Shown here one piece after another: positions 1 through 5,112 of a DNA stretch of 5,247 bases. Numbering within the stretch: position 1 is the first letter of the stretch; each line of letters begins with the position of its first letter. The position numbers and the translations under genes are program-made. The notes below the pieces were generated by a model. The model was not told the origin of the DNA. It saw nothing but the letters and a program-made list of their open reading frames with translations, and searched no databases. The stretch covers positions 1 to 5,247 of the forward strand of contig JBDTLT010000322.1 in the NCBI GenBank assembly GCA_039934635.1, written 5' to 3'. The stretch comes from DATLFA01 sp039934635 (GTDB lineage: Bacteria > Actinomycetota > Acidimicrobiia > Acidimicrobiales > WLNW01).

Positions 1-203
1 CCGGCGACGAGAATGTTCGCACCGGCGAAACGCTCGTCGTTGAGGACGAAGTTGCGGTCGTCGCGCCACTCGGAGAACAGACCCTTCTCGAAGCCCGTGC
101 GCTCGACCTGCTTGAGCCAATCGGAGGGGATGATCTGGTCGGTATCGACATCGGAACGATCGAGCGGCACCGCTCGGCCACTGACAATTCGTACAGCTCG
201 CAT
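1..203 (-). CDS. leuD: 3-isopropylmalate dehydratase small subunit, N-terminal part (cut by window edge)
   Basis: This is the small (swivel-domain) subunit of isopropylmalate isomerase. With LeuC it interconverts 2- and 3-isopropylmalate in cytoplasmic leucine synthesis. The 67 visible residues begin MRAVRIVSGRAVPLDRSDVD and continue with the family motif DTDQIIPSDWL (about residues 20-30), then a segment with FEKGLFSEWRDD and NFVLND. These are typical of the LeuD N terminus. The rest of the protein lies beyond the left edge, so the gene is incomplete here only because of the window. The start is ATG (complement of 201-203), preceded by a Shine-Dalgarno-like AGAAGG ten bases upstream. It lies 30 bp after the leuC stop on the same strand, so leuCD is almost certainly one transcript. 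Confidence 0.95.
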   Translation of the reverse strand, partial: MRAVRIVSGRAVPLDRSDVDTDQIIPSDWLKQVERTGFEKGLFSEWRDDRNFVLNDERFAGANILVA

Positions 204-213
204 GGTGAAGTTC

Positions 214-219
214 CCTTCT
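214..219 (-). promoter_or_regulatory. Ribosome binding site of leuD
   Basis: On the minus strand the 30-bp leuC-leuD gap carries AGAAGG within AGAGAAGGGAAC, ten bases before the leuD ATG. It supports the chosen LeuD start and independent initiation of leuD within the leuCD transcript. Confidence 0.6.
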
Positions 220-233
220 CTACAGATCTGGTT

Positions 234-1631
234 CTAGAGGTCGGCCGGTGTGGCGAAATGCCCGGCGATCGCCGTCGCCGCGGCAACGGCGGGGGAGACG
301 AGGTGCGTGCGGCCGCCGCGGCCCTGACGCCCTTCGAAATTGCGATTCGACGTCGACGCGCAGCGCTCGCCCGGCGCGAGCTTGTCGGGATTCATCGCGA
401 GGCACATCGAGCAGCCGGGTTCGCGCCAATCGAAGCCCGCGGCACGAAAGACCTTGTCCAGTCCTTCGGCTTCGGCTTGCGTCTTGACCGCGTGCGAACC
501 GGGCACCACGAGCGTGCGGATGCCCTTGGCGACGTGGCGCCCTTCGGCCACCGCGGCCGCCGCGCGCAGGTCTTCGATGCGACTGTTGGTGCACGACCCG
601 ATGAACACCGTGTCGACGGCGACATCACGCACGGGCACGCCTGCGGTGAGGCCCATGTACGTGAGGGCGCGTGCCGCCGACTCGCGCTGCGCCGGCTCGG
701 CGAACGAATCGGGGTCGGGGATCGAGCCGTCGAGGCGCATCACCTGTGAGGGATTGGTTCCCCACGTCACATGGGGCACGATCAGCGACCCGTCGATGAC
801 GACTTCTTTGTCGAACGTGGCGTCGCGGTCGGTGACGAGGGACCGCCATTCTTCGAGCGCGTGTTCCCACGCCGCTCCCTTTGGCGCATGTTGGCGACCT
901 TCGAGGTAGGCGAAGGTGGTGTCGTCGGGAGCGACGAGCCCGGCGCGTGCGCCGGCTTCGATCGACATGTTGCACACCGTCATGCGCCCTTCCATCGACA
1001 GCGCGCGAAAGACCGAGCCGCGGTACTCGAGCACCGACCCGATACCGCCGCCGGTACCGATGGTGCCGATGATGGCGAGCGTGACGTCTTTGGCGGTCGC
1101 GCCGTTGCCCAACACTCCGTCGACGGTGATCGCCATCGTGCCCGGACGCATCTGCGGCAGGGTCTGCGTGGCCAACACGTGCTCGACCTCGCTCGTGCCG
1201 ATGCCGAATGCCAATGCGCCGAACGCGCCGTGCGTCGATGTGTGCGAATCACCGCACACCACCGTCATGCCCGGTTGCGTCAGCCCTTGCTCGGGCCCGA
1301 TCACGTGCACGATGCCCTGCTGCTTGTGGCCCATCGGATACAGCGTGATGCCGAACTCTTCGGCGTTGTTGCGCATCACTTCGATCTGGCGGCGCGAGAT
1401 CGGATCAGCGATCGGTTGATCGATGTCCGCGGTCGGCACGTTGTGGTCCTCGGTGGCCACGGTCAGATCGGGTCGCCGCACCTTGCGCCCGTTGAGCCGC
1501 AGCCCGTCGAAGGCCTGCGGTGACGTGACTTCGTGCACGAGATGCAGATCGATGTAGAGCACATCGGGTTCGCCCTCGGCGGAATGCACGACGTGTCGGT
1601 CCCATACCTTCTGGCTCAATGTCTTGCCCAT
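234..1631 (-). CDS. leuC: 3-isopropylmalate dehydratase large subunit
   Basis: This is the large, iron-sulfur subunit of isopropylmalate isomerase (aconitase superfamily), active in the cytoplasm with LeuD. At 465 residues it has normal full length. Motifs seen in order are VCGDSHTSTHGAFG (residues 125-138), FGIGTSEVEHVLATQ (142-156), GSCTNSRIEDLR (345-356), EPGCSMCLAMNPD (404-416) and a C-terminal STSNRNFEGRQG (426-437). The three cysteines expected to ligate the [4Fe-4S] cluster are Cys347, Cys407 and Cys410. The arginine-rich SNRNFEGRQGRGGRTHL segment is the usual substrate-binding loop. The start is ATG with a GAGG-like site five bases upstream, and the N-terminal TLSQKVWDRHVV matches family starts. 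leuD follows 30 bp downstream. The upstream gap holds a consensus -10 inside an inverted repeat, so it is probably repressed by the divergent IclR-type regulator. Confidence 0.98.
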   Translation of the reverse strand: MGKTLSQKVWDRHVVHSAEGEPDVLYIDLHLVHEVTSPQAFDGLRLNGRKVRRPDLTVATEDHNVPTADIDQPIADPISRRQIEVMRNNAEEFGITLYPMGHKQQGIVHVIGPEQGLTQPGMTVVCGDSHTSTHGAFGALAFGIGTSEVEHVLATQTLPQMRPGTMAITVDGVLGNGATAKDVTLAIIGTIGTGGGIGSVLEYRGSVFRALSMEGRMTVCNMSIEAGARAGLVAPDDTTFAYLEGRQHAPKGAAWEHALEEWRSLVTDRDATFDKEVVIDGSLIVPHVTWGTNPSQVMRLDGSIPDPDSFAEPAQRESAARALTYMGLTAGVPVRDVAVDTVFIGSCTNSRIEDLRAAAAVAEGRHVAKGIRTLVVPGSHAVKTQAEAEGLDKVFRAAGFDWREPGCSMCLAMNPDKLAPGERCASTSNRNFEGRQGRGGRTHLVSPAVAAATAIAGHFATPADL

Positions 1632-1670
1632 GCCTGCCTCGACTCTCCATCGTGAAGTATCAGTGCTTGT

Positions 1671-1687
1671 GTCTCATTATATGAGAC
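1671..1687. promoter_or_regulatory. Probable operator of the IclR-type regulator (7-3-7 inverted repeat)
   Basis: GTCTCAT-TAT-ATGAGAC is a perfect 7-bp inverted repeat with a 3-bp centre, located in the 70-bp gap between divergent leuC and the regulator gene. It is strikingly AT-rich for this GC-rich window. It contains the predicted leuC -10 hexamer and sits exactly between the predicted -35 and -10 of the regulator. IclR-family proteins bind short palindromes, and LtbR of Corynebacterium is known to repress leuCD from the equivalent position. Binding by the regulator encoded here, with autoregulation, is inference. Confidence 0.75.
1676..1681 (-). promoter_or_regulatory. Predicted -10 element of the leuCD promoter
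   Basis: Read on the minus strand this is TATAAT, the exact sigma70-type consensus, lying within the inverted repeat. It predicts a transcript start near 1669-1670 and a leader of about 38 nt before the leuC ATG. No convincing -35 hexamer is visible 16-19 bp further upstream, around 1698-1706. A repressor on the surrounding palindrome would block this element directly. I see no leader peptide or terminator in the short leuC leader. Confidence 0.6.
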
Positions 1688-1701
1688 GCTAGTCTTGATC
1701 T

Positions 1702-2346
1702 ATGGACAGGATAAGCGATGTTGGCGTCCTCGACAAGGCGATGGCCGTGATTGCTGCCGTCGAGCACGAGCCAAAGGCGCTCGCCGCCCTGGTCTATGAC
1801 ACCGGCCTCGCCCGCCCGACCGTGCACCGGCTGGCCGTGGCGCTCGAGGCCCACGGGATGTTGCGCCGCGACGACGAGGGCCGCTTCGTCCTCGGCCCGC
1901 GTGCGGTGGCGCTCGGCCGCGCTGCGACCGACGCGTTTCCGCTGCGTGAGGTGGCGCTGCCGGCACTGCGCGATCTGCGCGACAAGACGCAAGAGAGCGT
2001 GCAGCTCTACGTGCGCGACGGTGAGCAGCGCATCTGCGTTGCCTCGTTGCAGTCGCCGCATGGGCTGCGCACGATCGTCAACGAGGGCGCCGCGCTGCCG
2101 CTGCGCGCCGGGTCGGGCGGCGCGGTATTGCTCGAGCAGCCGGCCGTCCTCGAACGGGGTTGGGCCGAATCAGTGGGCCAACGCGAGGCCGGCGTGGCGT
2201 CGGTCAGCGCGCCGGTGCTCGATCGCGGTCGCGTCGTCGCCGCGGTCAGCGTGTCGGGCCCGATCGAACGACTGACGCGCACGCCGGGCAAGCGCTACGC
2301 CCGCGCGGTGATGGCCGCCGCCCGAACGATCGAGCGTGCGCTCTAG
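1702..2346 (+). CDS. IclR-family regulator of leucine biosynthesis (LtbR/NdgR type)
   Basis: This is a DNA-binding regulator of 214 residues. The N terminus DRISDVGVLDKAMAVIAAV begins the winged helix-turn-helix domain; helix-turn-helix residues are about 27-48 (LAALVYDTGLARPTVHRLAV), and the wing ends near LRRDDEGRFVLGPRAVAL (54-71). The rest is the IclR effector domain, with QESVQLYVRDGEQRICVASL (97-116), LPLRAGSGGAVLL (132-144) and GVASVSAPVLD followed by VVAAVSVSGPIERL (164-191). These match the LtbR/NdgR subgroup, which in actinobacteria lies divergent to leuCD and controls it. Here too it is divergent from leuC across 70 bp. It is shorter than the usual length of about 235-250 residues: AGSGGAVLLEQP runs almost directly into RGWAESV, so a segment of roughly 15-20 residues seems absent. 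The start is ATG, apparently leaderless. Its likely effector, leucine or a related metabolite, is inference. Confidence 0.93.
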   Translation: MDRISDVGVLDKAMAVIAAVEHEPKALAALVYDTGLARPTVHRLAVALEAHGMLRRDDEGRFVLGPRAVALGRAATDAFPLREVALPALRDLRDKTQESVQLYVRDGEQRICVASLQSPHGLRTIVNEGAALPLRAGSGGAVLLEQPAVLERGWAESVGQREAGVASVSAPVLDRGRVVAAVSVSGPIERLTRTPGKRYARAVMAAARTIERAL

Positions 2347-2504
2347 CGAGTGGTCGTGTCGAAGCCGATGAGGTTCGGTCGATCGGGTTCGTCGTCGCCG
2401 CCGAAATCGACGCTGGTCGCGACGACGATGACGAGCAGGATGGCGGCGAGCACGATCGCGATCTTGCCCCAGAGCGGCAGCCGAACGGCGTCGTTCTCGG
2501 TCAT
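2343..2504 (-). CDS. Small single-pass membrane protein of unknown function
   Basis: This is a 53-residue frame starting MTENDAVRLPLWGK. It has one strongly hydrophobic stretch at about residues 15-31 (IAIVLAAILLVIVVATS) and an acidic, polar tail (FGGDDEPDRPNLIGFD). The lysine just before the hydrophobic segment suggests the N terminus stays in the cytoplasm. I do not recognise the family. Its ATG overlaps the TGA of the upstream hydrolase gene as ATGA (2501-2504), which points to translational coupling and supports the start and the reality of this small gene. It is the last gene of the greA operon in this window. Its TAG shares CTAG with the stop of the convergent regulator. A function tied to the hydrolase is possible but not shown. 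Confidence 0.7.
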   Translation of the reverse strand: MTENDAVRLPLWGKIAIVLAAILLVIVVATSVDFGGDDEPDRPNLIGFDTTTR

Positions 2505-3379
2505 CGCCCGACAGGCGCCCGATCGATCACGCTCGTGCACGCATCGATCAGGGCGGGAACGAACACTTCGGGGCGGCTGACGCAGGCGACGTGATCGCCG
2601 TCGACGGTGAAGCGCTCGGCGTGGGGGATAGCGGCGGCGAGCGCATCTTGGCGCGACGTCGGCACGAGCGAATCGCGCGTCATCACGACCACTGATGTGG
2701 GCACGTCGATCTGCGAGCGCCATGGCCTCGAATCGAATCGCCCGAGCTCGGCGCCCGCTTCGAGCACCAGTCGGGGATGACACGATCGGATCTCGTCGAT
2801 CATCCAGGGTTGGTAGTTGCGTTCTTTGGTCTGGGTCCAGACGATGCGCTCGTAGAGCCGTTGCGCGCCGCGCGACGGCATGGCGCGGGTCGCGAGCGAA
2901 ATAGGGTCGAGCAGACCGAGACGCATGCGATCGGCGCGTGTGTCGAAGAACGTCGACGCCGTCGCGCACAGCACGAGGCCGTCGACACGCGCCTGGTGGC
3001 GTTGCCACAACAGCGTCGCGACTGCGCCGCCCATGGAGTAGCCGACGGCAACGAATCGTTCGATGCCGAGCAGGCTGGCGACTTCGGCGGCATCGTCGGC
3101 ACAATCGGCCAGCCGAAACCGGCGACGCGTGCGCAGCCCTCGGCCGTGGCCGCGATGATCGAAGGCCACCACCCGAAATCTCGTACCGAGCGAGCGAAAC
3201 GTCGGGAACCAGTTGAGATCGGAGGTCGCGGTCCAACCGTGCAGCAAGATGACCGTCGCCGCCCCGGGCGGCCCGCTGATCTCACGCACGAAGAGCCGGC
3301 CCTCTTGGGGAAGCTCGATCCATCGTCCGGGCGGAAGCGTGGGCTCCCAGCGCGCCTCTTCGGCGGAACCGTCAGACAT
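2501..3379 (-). CDS. Alpha/beta hydrolase fold protein
   Basis: This is a 292-residue alpha/beta hydrolase; the substrate is unknown. An N-terminal strand region (residues 20-46) leads to LLHGW (45-49), the usual HG oxyanion motif. FDHRGHGRG (73-81) follows, then the nucleophile elbow GYSMGG (113-118) with Ser115. A helical cap region covers about 140-210. VVMTRDSLVP (231-240) supplies the probable acid Asp236, and GDHVACV (261-267) supplies His263. A complete Ser-Asp-His triad is therefore present. There is no signal peptide, so it is probably cytoplasmic. Its ATG lies inside the 3' end of greA, overlapping by 8 nt (ATGTCTGA), and no good Shine-Dalgarno sequence precedes it, so it is probably translated by coupling to greA. 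The family includes esterases, lipases and C-C hydrolases, and nothing here decides among them. A role in leucine synthesis is not indicated. Confidence 0.9.
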   Translation of the reverse strand: MSDGSAEEARWEPTLPPGRWIELPQEGRLFVREISGPPGAATVILLHGWTATSDLNWFPTFRSLGTRFRVVAFDHRGHGRGLRTRRRFRLADCADDAAEVASLLGIERFVAVGYSMGGAVATLLWQRHQARVDGLVLCATASTFFDTRADRMRLGLLDPISLATRAMPSRGAQRLYERIVWTQTKERNYQPWMIDEIRSCHPRLVLEAGAELGRFDSRPWRSQIDVPTSVVVMTRDSLVPTSRQDALAAAIPHAERFTVDGDHVACVSRPEVFVPALIDACTSVIDRAPVGR

Positions 3380-3839
3380 CGATGCTGACGACGTGCACCG
3401 TCAGCTTGCCCCCGGGCGAGCTATAGCTGACGTTGTCGCCGATCTTGGAACCGATCAACGCGGCACCGAGCGGGGAACCGGGCGAGACGACGTCGAGGCC
3501 CTCGCGGCGCTCTTCGATGGACCCGACCAGGTAGCGCTCGACATCGTCGTCGCCCTCGTAGCGCACGCTGACGACGCAGCCCGGTTGCACGGACTCGGCA
3601 TCGACGTCTTCGACGATGATGGCGTTTTCGAGGAGGCGGGCGAGGTGCCGGACGCGGCCCTCCATCTTGCCCTGCTCTTCTTTGGCGGCGTGGTAGTCGC
3701 CGTTTTCGGAGAGGTCGCCGAGCTCGCGGGCGGTCTCGATCTTGCGGGCGATCTCGATGCGGCCTCGGGTGGTGAGGTCGGTGTGCTCGGCTCTGAGGCG
3801 GTCGAATGCGCTCCGCGACAGCCGATGGTGTTGGGCCAT
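3372..3839 (-). CDS. greA: Transcript cleavage factor GreA
   Basis: GreA enters the RNA polymerase secondary channel and stimulates cleavage of backtracked transcripts, rescuing stalled elongation complexes. The protein has 155 residues, normal for the family. Residues 8-76 form the antiparallel coiled coil; its tip carries the signature ARELGDLSENGDYHAAKEEQG, with the catalytic acidic residues Asp42 and Glu45. Residues 84-155 form the FKBP-like C-terminal domain, including GSPLGAALIGSKIGDNVSY (121-139). The start is fixed: an in-frame TAG lies four codons upstream of the ATG, and no other start is possible before the signature. No Shine-Dalgarno sequence is visible. It is the first gene of a leftward operon with the hydrolase and the small membrane protein, and is divergent from the leuB leader. 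Confidence 0.97.
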   Translation of the reverse strand: MAQHHRLSRSAFDRLRAEHTDLTTRGRIEIARKIETARELGDLSENGDYHAAKEEQGKMEGRVRHLARLLENAIIVEDVDAESVQPGCVVSVRYEGDDDVERYLVGSIEERREGLDVVSPGSPLGAALIGSKIGDNVSYSSPGGKLTVHVVSIDV

Positions 3840-3845
3840 GCCCGC

Positions 3846-3851
3846 AGGCTA
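3846..3851 (-). promoter_or_regulatory. Possible -10 element of a leaderless greA promoter
   Basis: On the minus strand, TAGCCT (fitting TANNNT) ends six bases before the greA ATG, the same spacing as for the regulator and the leuB leader. No Shine-Dalgarno sequence precedes greA, which agrees with a leaderless mRNA. The -35 region is poor (AGCGGT at a 17-bp spacer), so the call is weak. The TAG in this hexamer is also the in-frame stop that fixes the greA start. Confidence 0.35.
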
Positions 3852-3923
3852 GCGATCAAGGGCGGATTACCGCTCGGCCGAGGACAGGCGGGGCGGATAA
3901 TCGCCGGGCCCGGGCCGAAGCGA

Positions 3924-3953
3924 TTGGGTTGGGCGCCGGGATCGGCCTACACT
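3924..3953 (+). promoter_or_regulatory. Predicted promoter of the leuB-ilvE transcript
   Basis: TTGGGT (3924-3929) and TACACT (3948-3953) are separated by 18 bp. Counting six bases past the -10 puts the transcript start at about 3960, exactly the G of a GTG codon that opens a 16-codon frame. The DNA from 3852 to 3923, between this promoter and the greA promoter region, holds nothing convincing beyond a few short GC palindromes. Confidence 0.6.
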
Positions 3954-3959
3954 GGCGCG

Positions 3960-4010
3960 GTGCGTTGTTCTTCCGCGTCCGTCCGACCGCAGATCGTGAT
4001 CATTCGCTAG
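3960..4010 (+). CDS. Putative leader peptide of the leuB-ilvE attenuator
   Basis: A 16-codon frame opens with GTG and ends with TAG; the peptide would be MRCSSASVRPQIVIIR. Four consecutive codons at 3993-4004 (ATC GTG ATC ATT) encode Ile-Val-Ile-Ile, products made by IlvE, which is encoded downstream. The GTG coincides with the predicted transcript start six bases after TACACT, so the peptide would be translated from a leaderless mRNA; no Shine-Dalgarno sequence is present. The stop codon touches the base of a strong hairpin, which is followed by an intrinsic terminator and then leuB. Short peptides rich in the regulating amino acids are the sensing part of known attenuators, including ilvB leaders in actinobacteria. 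The peptide has no leucine codon, which is odd before leuB but fits ilvE. Translation has not been shown. Confidence 0.65.
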   Translation: MRCSSASVRPQIVIIR

Positions 4011-4034
4011 CGCACGTCGTCTCCGACGTGCGCT
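4009..4034 (+). other. Strong GC-rich hairpin in the leuB leader
   Basis: An 11-bp perfect inverted repeat (AGCGCACGTCG at 4009-4019, CGACGTGCGCT at 4024-4034) encloses a TCTC loop. It starts within the TAG stop of the leader peptide and ends two bases before the terminator stem. A ribosome on the Ile/Val codons or at the stop would cover its left arm, so it is well placed as the ribosome-sensitive stem or pause hairpin of an attenuator. It is not followed by a T-run and so is not itself a terminator. As DNA it could also serve as a protein-binding palindrome. Confidence 0.7.
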
Positions 4035-4036
4035 CG

Positions 4037-4068
4037 ACCGTCCACTCCGGTGGGCGGTTTTTCCTTTT
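4037..4068 (+). terminator. Intrinsic terminator (attenuator) before leuB
   Basis: ACCGTCCAC (4037-4045) pairs with GTGGGCGGT (4050-4058) through nine base pairs including one G-U, with a TCCG loop. TTTTT-CC-TTTT (4058-4068) follows directly. This is a textbook Rho-independent shape. No rightward gene lies upstream except the 16-codon leader frame, since greA runs the other way, so its natural role is premature termination of the leuB-ilvE transcript. It lies 48 bp before the leuB start. Confidence 0.8.
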
Positions 4069-4106
4069 CGGGCACAGAATCACCCCACTCATCACCTCAC
4101 CAAAAC

Positions 4107-4110
4107 AGGA
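4107..4110 (+). promoter_or_regulatory. Ribosome binding site of leuB
   Basis: AGGA lies six bases before the GTG at 4117 and decides the GTG start of leuB. The site lies well downstream of the terminator T-run, so it is not obviously sequestered by the terminator stem. This favours control of transcription rather than translation. Confidence 0.7.
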
Positions 4111-4116
4111 TCACCA

Positions 4117-5103
4117 GTGGCACACAAGGTCGGCATCATCGCCGGAGACGGCATCGGGCCCGAGGTCATCGCCGAAGGCCTCAAGGTGATCCGCGCGGCC
4201 GGGGTCGTGCTCGACACGACCGACTACGACCTGGGCGCGACGCGCTTCCTGCGCGACGGCACGATCCTGCCCGACGAGATCGTCGAAGAATGGCGCGGTC
4301 TCGACGCGCTCTACCACGGCGCGGTCGGTTGGCCCGGGGTTGCTCCCGGCGTCATCGAACGGGGCTTCTTGTTGAAGATGCGCTTCGATCTCGATCTCTT
4401 CATCAACCTGCGTCCCTTCGTCGACCAGTCGAAAGATCTCGACTTCATCGTGATCCGCGAGAACACCGAAGGCACCTACGCCGGCGAAGGCGGTTTCCTG
4501 CGCAAGGGCACCCCGCACGAGATCGCCACCCAGGGTTCGGTCAACACCCGTTTCGGCGTCGAGCGGTGCGTGCGCTATGCGTTCGAGTTGGCGCAGAGCC
4601 GGGCCAAGAAGCACCTGACGCTCGTGCACAAGACCAACGTGCTCACGTTCGCCGGCGACTTGTGGGAGCGCACCTTCAACGAGGTCGCTCGCGAATACCC
4701 CGCGGTCGGCACTGCCTACAACCACGTCGACGCGGCGTGCATCTACTTCGTCGACGACCCGCATCGTTACGACGTGATCGTCACCGACAATCTCTTCGGC
4801 GACATACTCACCGACCTCGGCGGCGCCATCTCCGGCGGCATCGGCCACGCGTCGTCCGCCAACCTCAATGCGGCCCGTACCGGCCCGTCGATGTTCGAAC
4901 CAGTGCACGGCTCCGCGCCCGACATCGCGGGCACGGGCAAGGCCAATCCGATTGCGGCCATCTTGTCGGCCGCGCTCATGCTCGACTGGCTCGGCGAACA
5001 CGACGCGGCAGCCCGCGTCAAGAAAGCGTGTGCCGGCCCGGTCGAGGGCTCCACATCCGAGATCGGCGATCAGATCGCTTCGCGCGTCTCGCGCGGGCAG
5101 TAA
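4117..5103 (+). CDS. leuB: 3-isopropylmalate dehydrogenase
   Basis: LeuB oxidises and decarboxylates 3-isopropylmalate with NAD+ in leucine synthesis. The protein has 328 residues, near the size of short actinobacterial LeuB. It begins MAHKVGIIAGDGIGPEVIAEG, the family N terminus. Expected substrate and metal residues are visible: Arg89 (LLKMRF), Arg99 (INLRP), Arg114 in IRENTEG, Tyr121, Lys172 in VHKTN, Asp205 (NHVDAA), and Asp225 and Asp229 in TDNLFGDILTDL. The NAD+ loop is HGSAPDIAGTGKANP (264-278), with Asp269. Unusual features are a shortened loop between RP (99-100) and Arg114, and Trp72 in GAVGWP where relatives usually have Asp or Gly. The family also contains isocitrate, homoisocitrate and tartrate dehydrogenases, but the setting beside leuCD and ilvE favours LeuB. 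The start is GTG with AGGA six bases upstream. ilvE follows after 22 bp. Confidence 0.93.
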   Translation: MAHKVGIIAGDGIGPEVIAEGLKVIRAAGVVLDTTDYDLGATRFLRDGTILPDEIVEEWRGLDALYHGAVGWPGVAPGVIERGFLLKMRFDLDLFINLRPFVDQSKDLDFIVIRENTEGTYAGEGGFLRKGTPHEIATQGSVNTRFGVERCVRYAFELAQSRAKKHLTLVHKTNVLTFAGDLWERTFNEVAREYPAVGTAYNHVDAACIYFVDDPHRYDVIVTDNLFGDILTDLGGAISGGIGHASSANLNAARTGPSMFEPVHGSAPDIAGTGKANPIAAILSAALMLDWLGEHDAAARVKKACAGPVEGSTSEIGDQIASRVSRGQ

Positions 5104-5112
5104 CGAAAGAGG

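Larger units (their letters stand above)
1667..1695 (+). promoter_or_regulatory. Predicted promoter of the IclR-type regulator, leaderless transcript
   Basis: TTGTGT (1667-1672) and TAGTCT (1690-1695, fitting TANNNT) are separated by 17 bp. Six bases after the -10 comes the ATG at 1702, which is where transcription would start. No Shine-Dalgarno sequence precedes this ATG. Together these suggest a leaderless mRNA. The spacer is filled by the inverted repeat at 1671-1687, so the regulator could repress its own gene. Confidence 0.5.

Noticed and set aside
771..1523. Plus-strand 250-codon frame inside leuC
   Set aside because: It is antisense to a full-length leuC with all cluster cysteines, has no recognisable motifs, and is typical of high-GC antisense openness.
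2505..3236. Long open minus-strand frame continuous with the small membrane protein (297 codons in all)
   Set aside because: It overlaps the hydrolase in another frame and is arginine-rich low-complexity protein without motifs, while the hydrolase frame has a full catalytic triad. Only the last 53 codons look real.
3873..3882. CTCGGCCGAG palindrome between greA and the leuB promoter
   Set aside because: A 10-bp GC palindrome is expected by chance in such DNA, and it does not align with either predicted promoter. It is not listed as an operator.
3896..3901. GATAAT as a plus-strand -10
   Set aside because: It resembles a -10 but has no -35 partner and no start codon at the expected distance. 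TACACT at 3948 fits the leader start far better.
3213..3959. Plus-strand open frame antisense to greA running into the leader peptide
   Set aside because: It is an antisense shadow of greA. Only its last 16 codons, after the predicted transcript start at 3960, have support as a leader peptide.
4009..4068. T-box or metabolite riboswitch before leuB
   Set aside because: The leader is only about 155 nt, with no T-box sequence, specifier-stem architecture or known aptamer core. The short Ile/Val-containing frame explains it better.
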